From contig JAPHUU010000200.1 in the NCBI GenBank assembly GCA_026193555.1, forward strand, positions 1 to 8,127: a DNA stretch of 8,127 nt. The letters are read 5' to 3'. The notes beneath the pieces were generated by a model, which worked only from the letters and a program-made list of their open reading frames with translations, was not told where the DNA came from and ran no database searches. Positions 1-5,975 of this stretch are shown piece after piece (the stretch's first letter is position 1; the number at the start of each line of letters is the position of its first letter). This DNA comes from Rhodanobacter sp. Its GTDB lineage: Bacteria; Pseudomonadota; Gammaproteobacteria; Xanthomonadales; Rhodanobacteraceae. Made by a program: the position numbers and the translations under genes.

Positions 1-627
1 GAGGCGGCGCAAGTGCTGCTGGATCATCTGGAAGGTACGCCGCTGGCCGAACCGCGGTTGCTGCGTTTCGTCACCGGGCGGCGGCGGAAATTCTGGAACC
101 GCAACTGCATCGCCATCGGTCTGGCGGCGGGGTTCATGGAGCCGCTGGAATCGACCAGCATCCACATGATCCAGTCCGCCATTACCCGGCTTCTGGCGCT
201 GTTTCCCGATCGCGATTTCCACCCGCTGGCGGCACAGGAATTCAACCGGATCACGCACGCCGAATACGAGCGCATTCGCGATTTCCTGATCCTGCACTAC
301 CACGCCAATCAGCGCGATGACGCGCCACTTTGGCGACAAACCCGTGCGATGCCGATCCCGGAAACGCTGCAGTACAAGATCGACCAGTTCCGCAGCTACG
401 GTCGGACCGTGGCCGAGAGCATGGAACTGTTCCAGAACCCGAACTGGCTGGCGGTGCTGATCGGTCAGGAAGTCTGGCCCGAGCGCCACGATCCGCTGGT
501 CGATCTGCGCGACAAGGTCGATGCGCCGCGGATGTTCGCCAGCCTGCGTCGGGTCATCGGCGAGGCAGTGGGCGCGATGCCGACGCACCAGCAATACATC
601 GACAGGCATTGCCGGGCGCCCGGGTGA
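1..627 (+). CDS. Flavin-dependent tryptophan halogenase family protein, C-terminal part (start outside window)
   Basis: The reading frame is open from the first base and ends at TGA 625-627, giving the last 208 residues of a protein that begins upstream of the window. It carries the family signature FWNRNC...GFMEPLESTSIHMIQS; the first Glu of EPLES should match the catalytic glutamate of PrnA-type halogenases (Glu346 by family knowledge). The FAD-binding GxGxxG, the catalytic Lys and the WxWxIP motif lie in the missing part, so activity cannot be judged. It aligns almost without gaps with the last 211 residues of the complete halogenase at 5976-7538, sharing EPRL, FLILHY and a C-terminal W-L-x-V-x-x-GQ block, so the two are paralogs. 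Such enzymes use reduced FAD, oxygen and halide to halogenate an aromatic ring in the cytoplasm. The substrate is unknown; relatives near TonB-dependent receptors are generally not in antibiotic clusters. Family call secure; function inferred. Confidence 0.93.
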   Translation, partial: EAAQVLLDHLEGTPLAEPRLLRFVTGRRRKFWNRNCIAIGLAAGFMEPLESTSIHMIQSAITRLLALFPDRDFHPLAAQEFNRITHAEYERIRDFLILHYHANQRDDAPLWRQTRAMPIPETLQYKIDQFRSYGRTVAESMELFQNPNWLAVLIGQEVWPERHDPLVDLRDKVDAPRMFASLRRVIGEAVGAMPTHQQYIDRHCRAPG

Positions 628-925
628 GTGCCCTGGTTGGGCCGTCCAGCGAAGGGATGTCGCACCGTTGCAGCAGCAGTGGCGAGGGACTGGTTTTCGG
701 GGCAGAAAGGCGAAATCGGCGCAGGGCTCGGACGCGAAAGGGCGCGTTTTCGGCACGGCCGGGTGACCGACCGGGTCAGGAGTTGATCCGGATGAACCTC
801 AAGACCGCCAGCCGGGCGCCGATACAGCTGGCGAACACCCCGACGATCGGTCGTAATCGCATGCATGGCGACGGGTTATGCTCAAAATTCCGGCAAGGTC
901 TTGACACCCCGCCCAGCAGGCTTCG
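628..925. other. Intergenic region between halogenase and the large c-di-GMP sensor
   Basis: These 298 bases separate the halogenase stop from the ATG of the sensor gene. I see no conserved protein, RNA gene or strong intrinsic terminator. The distal part (about 850-900) is AT-richer than its surroundings and contains a plausible -10 element. A small ORF with a good ribosome binding site begins at 792. The ORFs crossing this region on either strand have no recognisable domain and look like GC-driven open frames. Confidence 0.6.
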
Positions 926-932
926 ATGTTGA
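792..932 (+). CDS. Possible small leader ORF, translationally coupled to the sensor gene
   Basis: A 46-residue ORF starts at ATG 792 behind AGGAG at 778-782, nine bases away, which is a near-ideal Shine-Dalgarno placement. Its stop TGA (930-932) shares a base with the in-frame ATG at 932 of the sensor gene (TGATG), an arrangement typical of translational coupling. The sensor gene itself has only a weak AGG (918-920) before its start. The peptide is basic, has no membrane segment and matches no family I know. Its first twenty or so codons have high GC at third positions like real genes here, but the later codons do not, and the possible promoter at 854-882 lies inside it. It may be a leader peptide or a chance ORF. 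Confidence 0.27.
   Translation: MNLKTASRAPIQLANTPTIGRNRMHGDGLCSKFRQGLDTPPSRLRC
854..882 (+). promoter_or_regulatory. Possible sigma-70 promoter for the sensor gene
   Basis: TATGCT at 877-882 matches the key T, A and final T of the -10 consensus and lies in the most AT-rich part of the gap. The matching -35 position (about 854-859) is poor. Transcription would begin near 889, giving a leader of about 37 bases before the ATG at 926. If this is the true promoter, the small ORF at 792 would not be on the transcript. Confidence 0.25.
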
Positions 933-3900
933 TGAACAACCCGTTGCGCATCCTCTGTATTGACGACTCCCCCTCCGCGGGCGAATTGGCGATGCATGCG
1001 CTGGCGAGCCACGCGGGAGACTTCGAACTCAGCGTCGCCCGCAATCGCGGCGAGTTCGAGCTGCTGCTATGCAGTGGACGCTGGGACCTGGTGCTGACCG
1101 ACTACCAGTCGCTGGGATATGACCGGCTGGAGATTCTCGACGTGGTGCGAGCCAGGGACGTGAGGCTGGCGGTAGTGATCCTCACCGACAGCGGCTCGGA
1201 GGCGATCGCGGCCGAGGCGATCAAACGCGGCGCCACCGACTACCTGACGAGCCATGCCGAGCAGATGCTGCGGCTACCCGACATGCTCCGCGCGGCGGCG
1301 GCGCAGCAACGCGACATGATGTCCGCTTCCGAGCTGCGCGCCGTGCTGGAAGCCTCCGGCGATGGCATCGTGGTGGTGTCCAATGCCGGCAAGGTGATCC
1401 ACAGCAACGACCTGGCGCTTGAGATCTGGAACGTTCCCCCGAGCATGATTGGCGTCACCGACTTCGGCGCGCTGCAAGCCTTTGTTGCCGAGCAGATGGT
1501 CGACCCGTCGTTGTTCATGGAGGTCTCGCGCAAGTCGCTGTGCGCGCAGAGCAGCAGTTCGGCGACCTTGGCGTTCAAGGATGGGCGCGTGGTCGAACGG
1601 CATGCGAAACCGCAGATGCTCGACGGCCGGCGCATCGGCTGGGTGATCAGCTACCGCGACACTACCGAGGCCGTTCGCGCCGAACAACATCTGAAGAAAT
1701 CCCTCGCGCTGCAGCGGGCGACCCTTGATGCCACCGCCGACGGCATCCTGGTTGTGGATCCACAACGCCGGGTGGTGGGCACCAACCGCAAGTTCCAGGA
1801 CCTCTGGCGCATTCCTGATGAGCTGATGGCCAGCGACGACGATGCGCGGCTGGTCAGCTACGTGCTCGACCAGTTGGAGGACCCGGACGCGTTCGTCATG
1901 CTGGTGGAATCGCTCTACGAGCGTCCCGCCGATGTCAGCCGCGACATCCTGCAGTTCAAGGATGGCCGGGTGTTCGAGCGCTATTCGCAACCACAGTTCG
2001 TGGATGGGGTGCCGGCGGGCCGCGTGTGGAGCTTTCGCGACATCACCGCGATCAACGAAGTGGAGGCGGCGCTGCGCGGCAGCGAAGCCCGTTTCCGTCT
2101 GATGTTCGAGACGACCGCCGACGCGCTGATGATCCTCGATGGCGCGAGCAGCCGCTTCATCGACTGCAACCAGGCGACGGTGGATATATTTCACTGTGCC
2201 AGCAAGCAGGCGATTCTCACTTTGCACCCGGCGCAACTTTCTCCATCGCGCCAGCCGGATGGTCGTGACTCGGTGGACAAGGCGAACGAGATGATCGCCA
2301 TCGCCATGCGCGAGGGCAGCCATCGTTTCGAGTGGATGCATTGCAGCGCTCAGCGCGAGGACTTTCCGGCGGAAGTGCTGCTCACGCCAGTCGTATCGGG
2401 AGAGCAGCGGCTGGTCATCGCCACCGTGCGCGATATCTCGGATCGCAAGCGCGAGGAGCGGACCCAGCATGCGCTGTGGGAGATTTCCGAGGCCGCGCAG
2501 TCGACCGAAACGCTGGTCGAATTATTCCCGCGCATCCACCAGATCGTCAGCGGCCTGCTGCCGGCACGAAACTTCTTTGTCGCGCTGTATGACGAGAAGC
2601 GTGCGGAGCTGAACTTTCCCTACTACGAGGACGAGTTCGACACCAATCCCGACGTGCTCAAGATGAGCGACGGCACCGTCACCGGGCGCGTGATCGAGCG
2701 AGGCGAGGCCATGCTCTTCACACCCGACAACACCAATGACGGCAGGCTGGAGGATCTACCCTATGCCGGCACCGGTTCCATGGATTGGCTCGGTGTGCCG
2801 CTCAAGTCAAAGTCCCGCACCCTCGGGGCGCTGGTGGTGCAGAGCTATGACGGCAGCATCCGCTACACCGAAAGGGACAAATCGCTGCTCGAGTTCGTCT
2901 GCGGCCAGGTAGCCGCGGCGATTGAGCGCAAGCAGGCCGAGGTGGACTTGCGCGAAAGCGAGGCGCGGCTGGAAGAGGCGCAGCGGCTGGCTCAACTGGG
3001 CAGCTGGAAATGGGATATCCGTGGCCACGTGCTGACCTGGTCGGATGAGTTGTACCGGATCTTCGACCTCGATCCGCAGCAGCATGTACCGCGGGTCAGG
3101 GATTTCCTCAGTCGCATCCACTGCGACGACCGTGCAACGATCGAGTCGCTGATGATCAAGGCGCAGGAGGATTGCCAGCCATTCCGGATGGAAATGCGCA
3201 TCCGCCGCGAGGGCGGCGAGATCCGCACCCTGCAGAGCCAGGTCGAGGTGCGTGTCGACCCGCAAGGGCGCGCCACCGGCATGGTCGGCGCCTGCCTCGA
3301 CATCAGCGCGCGCAAGCTGGAGGAACTGCTGGACCGTGATCGTCGGCAGATCCTGGAACAGGTGGCACGGAACGAACCGTTGCAGCACATCCTTGCCGGC
3401 GTCGTCGGCATGCTGGAAACACAGATACCCGGCTCCCGCTGTTCGCTGCTGTTGCTGCGCGACGGACGGCTGTACATGGGCAGCGCCCCGCTGATCCCGG
3501 AAGTGTATTCGAAGGCACTGGAAGGGTTGCCGATCGGACCGAGGGCGGGCAGTTGCGGCACCGCCTGCTATTTGAACAAGACGGTCGTCGTGCAGGACAT
3601 TGCAAGTGATCCATTGTGGGATGGCTACCGCGAACTGGCCTTGCCGCACGACCTGCGCGCCTGCTGGTCGATGCCGATTCCGTCCAGCGATGGCGGCGTG
3701 CTGGGCTCGTTCGCGGTGTACCATCACCGGCCCTGCGCGCCCACTGCAGCGGAGCTGGATTTTGTCACCGCTGCCAGCCGGCTTGCCGCGGTGGCGATCG
3801 AACATCGCCGGCTCACCGACCGGCTCGCGCACCAGGGCCAGCATGATGCCCTGACCGGGCTGCCGAACCGCCTGCTGTTGCAGGACCGGCTGGGCCAGGC

Positions 3901-5152
3901 GTTGGTGCTGGCGCTGCGCAAGCAGCACCAGGTCGCCGTGCTGTTCATGGACCTGGATCACTTCAAGCAGATCAACGACACGCTAGGCCACTCCCACGGC
4001 GACATCCTGCTGTGCGAGGTGGCCCGCCGGCTGGAGGGTTCCATACGCAAGAGCGACACGTTGGCGCGGCTGGGCGGCGATGAGTTCATGCTGGTGGTGC
4101 CGGAGCTGAACGATGCGCAGGATGCCATGCGCGTGGCCGGGAAAATGATGGAATCCCTGCGCGCGCCGTTCCAGGTGGGCGAGCACGAATTCTTCGTCAG
4201 CGTCTCGCTCGGCATCAGCATCTATCCGGCCGATGGCCAGGATGCGGATACCCTGATGGCCAACGCCGACGCGGCGATGTATCGCGCCAAGGAGGCCGGG
4301 CGCGACAACTGCATGTGGTTCACCCCGCAGATGAACACCCGGATGATGGAACGCGTCGAGCTGGAGAGCCAGTTCCGCCATGCCATGGCGCTGGGGCAGC
4401 TGAGCCTGAACTACCAGCCGCAGTGCGGACCGGCGGACGAGATCCAGGGTTTCGAGGCGCTGCTGCGCTGGCAGCACCCGACCCAGGGCATGGTGCCGCC
4501 CGCGCGGTTCATACCGCTGGCCGAGGAGAGTGGCCTGATTGTCCCGATCGGTGAATGGGTGATGCACGAGGCCTGCAGCCGCACCGCGGCTTGGCACCGG
4601 GCCGGGCATACGGATCTGCGCATCTCGGTGAATGTCTCGGCAGTGCAGTTTCGCCGCGGCAACCTGCTGGACATGGTGCGCCGCGTGCTGGCCGAAACCC
4701 GGCTCGACCCCTCGGCGCTGGTGCTGGAGATCACGGAGAGCCTGCTGCTGCAGAATGCCGCGGAGGCTTCGGTCAATCTGGCCGAATTGCGCAAGCTGGG
4801 TGTGGGCATTGCGATCGATGACTTCGGCACCGGCTATTCCTCGCTGAGTTACCTGCACAAGTTGCCGGTAACCGCGCTGAAGATCGACCAGTCCTTCGTG
4901 TGCGAGATTGGCATGAAGCCGCTGGATGGTCGCGACGAGGCGCCGATCATCCGCACGATCATCGCGCTGGCGCGCAACCTGGGCCTGACCGTGGTGGCCG
5001 AGGGCGTGGAGACGCGTGCCCAACTCGACTTGCTGAAGTCGCTGGGTTGCGACGGATTCCAGGGGTACCTGCTGCATTTGCCCTTGACCGAGGACGCCGC
5101 AGGGCAACTGCTTGCGGAAGTGGCGGAGCTGCGCCGGTCAAGGGCAGATTAG
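926..5152 (+). CDS. Multidomain c-di-GMP sensor: REC-PAS-PAS-PAS-GAF-PAS-GAF-GGDEF-EAL
   Basis: A 1408-residue soluble protein with no signal peptide or membrane segment, expected to make and/or degrade cyclic-di-GMP in response to cytoplasmic signals. Approximate domains: receiver 7-125, PAS 137-250, PAS 264-376, PAS 386-508, GAF 525-670, PAS 680-800, GAF 805-960, GGDEF 970-1132, EAL 1145-1400. The cyclase signature GGDEF is intact at 1050-1054, with an inhibitory-site RxxD (R1041-K-S-D1044) exactly five residues before it. The EAL domain keeps E1177-A-L, N1236, E1268, D1298-D1299, K1319, E1359 and Q1379, the usual metal and catalytic set, so phosphodiesterase activity (c-di-GMP to pGpG) is expected. 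The second GAF has the common GSCGTA...RACWSxPI pattern. The receiver keeps D13-D14, D59 and T87 but has Ser109 where the conserved Lys should be. Start: ATG 926, or ATG 932 two codons later; the Shine-Dalgarno is weak for both. Net activity cannot be read from sequence. Confidence 0.96.
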   Translation: MLMNNPLRILCIDDSPSAGELAMHALASHAGDFELSVARNRGEFELLLCSGRWDLVLTDYQSLGYDRLEILDVVRARDVRLAVVILTDSGSEAIAAEAIKRGATDYLTSHAEQMLRLPDMLRAAAAQQRDMMSASELRAVLEASGDGIVVVSNAGKVIHSNDLALEIWNVPPSMIGVTDFGALQAFVAEQMVDPSLFMEVSRKSLCAQSSSSATLAFKDGRVVERHAKPQMLDGRRIGWVISYRDTTEAVRAEQHLKKSLALQRATLDATADGILVVDPQRRVVGTNRKFQDLWRIPDELMASDDDARLVSYVLDQLEDPDAFVMLVESLYERPADVSRDILQFKDGRVFERYSQPQFVDGVPAGRVWSFRDITAINEVEAALRGSEARFRLMFETTADALMILDGASSRFIDCNQATVDIFHCASKQAILTLHPAQLSPSRQPDGRDSVDKANEMIAIAMREGSHRFEWMHCSAQREDFPAEVLLTPVVSGEQRLVIATVRDISDRKREERTQHALWEISEAAQSTETLVELFPRIHQIVSGLLPARNFFVALYDEKRAELNFPYYEDEFDTNPDVLKMSDGTVTGRVIERGEAMLFTPDNTNDGRLEDLPYAGTGSMDWLGVPLKSKSRTLGALVVQSYDGSIRYTERDKSLLEFVCGQVAAAIERKQAEVDLRESEARLEEAQRLAQLGSWKWDIRGHVLTWSDELYRIFDLDPQQHVPRVRDFLSRIHCDDRATIESLMIKAQEDCQPFRMEMRIRREGGEIRTLQSQVEVRVDPQGRATGMVGACLDISARKLEELLDRDRRQILEQVARNEPLQHILAGVVGMLETQIPGSRCSLLLLRDGRLYMGSAPLIPEVYSKALEGLPIGPRAGSCGTACYLNKTVVVQDIASDPLWDGYRELALPHDLRACWSMPIPSSDGGVLGSFAVYHHRPCAPTAAELDFVTAASRLAAVAIEHRRLTDRLAHQGQHDALTGLPNRLLLQDRLGQALVLALRKQHQVAVLFMDLDHFKQINDTLGHSHGDILLCEVARRLEGSIRKSDTLARLGGDEFMLVVPELNDAQDAMRVAGKMMESLRAPFQVGEHEFFVSVSLGISIYPADGQDADTLMANADAAMYRAKEAGRDNCMWFTPQMNTRMMERVELESQFRHAMALGQLSLNYQPQCGPADEIQGFEALLRWQHPTQGMVPPARFIPLAEESGLIVPIGEWVMHEACSRTAAWHRAGHTDLRISVNVSAVQFRRGNLLDMVRRVLAETRLDPSALVLEITESLLLQNAAEASVNLAELRKLGVGIAIDDFGTGYSSLSYLHKLPVTALKIDQSFVCEIGMKPLDGRDEAPIIRTIIALARNLGLTVVAEGVETRAQLDLLKSLGCDGFQGYLLHLPLTEDAAGQLLAEVAELRRSRAD

Positions 5153-5167
5153 CGGCGCGGGTACGGG

Positions 5168-5197
5168 CATCGGGCACCCTTGCCTGCGTGCCCGATG
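5168..5197 (+). terminator. Candidate terminator hairpin after the sensor gene
   Basis: A perfect 10-bp inverted repeat (CATCGGGCAC at 5168-5177 and GTGCCCGATG at 5188-5197) with a 10-base loop begins 15 bases after the sensor stop. It is followed only by GGTTTCC, so the U tract is poor. It could be a weak intrinsic terminator, an mRNA 3'-end stabiliser, or an operator ahead of the HD-GYP gene. Its position argues that translation of the next gene does not begin as early as ATG 5180, which lies in the loop. Confidence 0.45.
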
Positions 5198-5301
5198 GGT
5201 TTCCACGGGTTGCGGTGGCCGCTAAGCTCGCAGCCCACTCATCCGGCTCGGTGCCATCGGCGCCGGCCAGCTGCACCGGTGCGCCGTACGCGCCATGACA
5301 C

Positions 5302-5306
5302 AAGGG
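5302..5306 (+). promoter_or_regulatory. Ribosome binding site of the HD-GYP gene
   Basis: AAGGG at 5302-5306 is the best Shine-Dalgarno-like sequence ahead of the HD-GYP gene. It is 8 bases from an in-frame TTG at 5315 and 14 bases from the ATG at 5321. The spacing favours TTG 5315; codon preference favours ATG 5321. The two products differ by two residues. Confidence 0.45.
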
Positions 5307-5320
5307 TTGCCGCGTTGCCT

Positions 5321-5890
5321 ATGTATTCCTGGATCTTCGACCTCGCACCCATGCTCAACCGCGCCATGCATGCGCGTGACGGGGAAACCGCGCAGCACTG
5401 TGATCGTGTCGCCGGGCTGGCCGTGCGGATCGGGGAGGCGTTGACGCTGGAGCCGCACGACCTGCTGGTGGTCGCACTGGCCGCGCGCCTGCATGATGTA
5501 GGCAAGATCGAAGTTCCCGATTCGATCTTGCTCAAGGCCGGATCACTGGACGATGCGGAACGGGAGATCATGCGCAGGCACAGCGTGATCGGCGAAAGCT
5601 TCATCCTGAAGCAGCACGAGATACCCTTCCGCCATGAGGTGGCACGGATTGTCCGCCATCATCACGAGCACTGGGATGGCAGCGGCTATCCCGACGGGCT
5701 GTGCGGCGAGGCGATTCCGTTGCTGTCGCGGATTGTCTCGGTGGCCGACAGCATCGACGCGATGACGTCGAGTCGCCCGTATCATCCGGGTCGGACGCGG
5801 GCGGCAGCCCTGTCCGTTCTTGCGGCGGAGCGGGGGACCAAGCACGATCCAGTCATCCTGGATGCCTACGGCACACTTCGCGCCGACTAG
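5321..5890 (+). CDS. Stand-alone HD-GYP domain c-di-GMP phosphodiesterase
   Basis: A 189-residue protein (191 if TTG 5315 is used) that is almost entirely one HD-GYP domain, the family that hydrolyses cyclic-di-GMP to two GMP with a bound iron or other metal centre. Visible residues: E22 and H26 in RDGETAQH, H58-D59 followed by G61-K62, H87, the HHExxDGxGYP block with H114-H115 and G122-Y123-P124, and D143. All expected metal ligands are present, including the Glu four residues before the first His that is linked to trinuclear sites. There is no receiver or sensor domain, so it may be constitutive or act through partners; RpfG-type HD-GYP domains are known to contact GGDEF proteins. It lies 168 bases after the sensor gene on the same strand. 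The longer frame from ATG 5180 adds 47 basic, Pro-rich residues unlike any domain and overlaps a hairpin, so I rejected that start. Confidence 0.92.
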   Translation: MYSWIFDLAPMLNRAMHARDGETAQHCDRVAGLAVRIGEALTLEPHDLLVVALAARLHDVGKIEVPDSILLKAGSLDDAEREIMRRHSVIGESFILKQHEIPFRHEVARIVRHHHEHWDGSGYPDGLCGEAIPLLSRIVSVADSIDAMTSSRPYHPGRTRAAALSVLAAERGTKHDPVILDAYGTLRAD

Positions 5891-5927
5891 CGTCGCGGGG
5901 ACATTGCGCGGGCAAAGGCCGGCACAG

Positions 5928-5954
5928 GGTCCGCAGACCGGCTGCTTCGGCAGC
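5928..5954. terminator. Tandem small hairpins between convergent genes, one with a UUCG loop
   Basis: In the 85-base gap between the HD-GYP stop and the stop of the opposing halogenase are two adjacent hairpins: GGTC-CGCA-GACC (5928-5939) and GCTGC-TTCG-GCAGC (5941-5954). Read on the + strand the second is a C(UUCG)G tetraloop, an exceptionally stable fold often found in 3' ends and terminators. No U tract follows on either strand, so intrinsic termination is uncertain. It may instead protect the 3' end of the HD-GYP mRNA. Confidence 0.35.
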
Positions 5955-5975
5955 GACAGACGCCCGGCTTTCGCA

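Noticed and set aside
901..906. A perfect TTGACA -35 hexamer just before the sensor gene
   Set aside because: It is only 19 bases from the ATG at 926, so a -10 element would fall inside the coding region and the transcript would lack the start codon. No good -10 follows.
330..932. A 200-residue + strand frame running from the halogenase tail into the sensor gene
   Set aside because: Its first half overlaps the conserved halogenase end in another frame and is Arg/Gly/Ala-rich. Only its last 46 codons, with their own ribosome binding site, deserve mention.
1274..5107. Three long minus-strand frames (about 1274-2470, 2807-3961 and 3983-5107)
   Set aside because: They are antisense to a well-supported 1408-residue gene, are rich in His, Arg, Gln and Ala, and show no recognisable domain. 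This is the usual shadow pattern in GC-rich DNA.
5180..5320. A 47-residue N-terminal extension of the HD-GYP protein from ATG 5180
   Set aside because: There is no suitable ribosome binding site, it starts within the loop of an inverted repeat, and the residues are Pro/Arg/His-rich with no domain. AAGGG at 5302 supports a start near 5315-5321.
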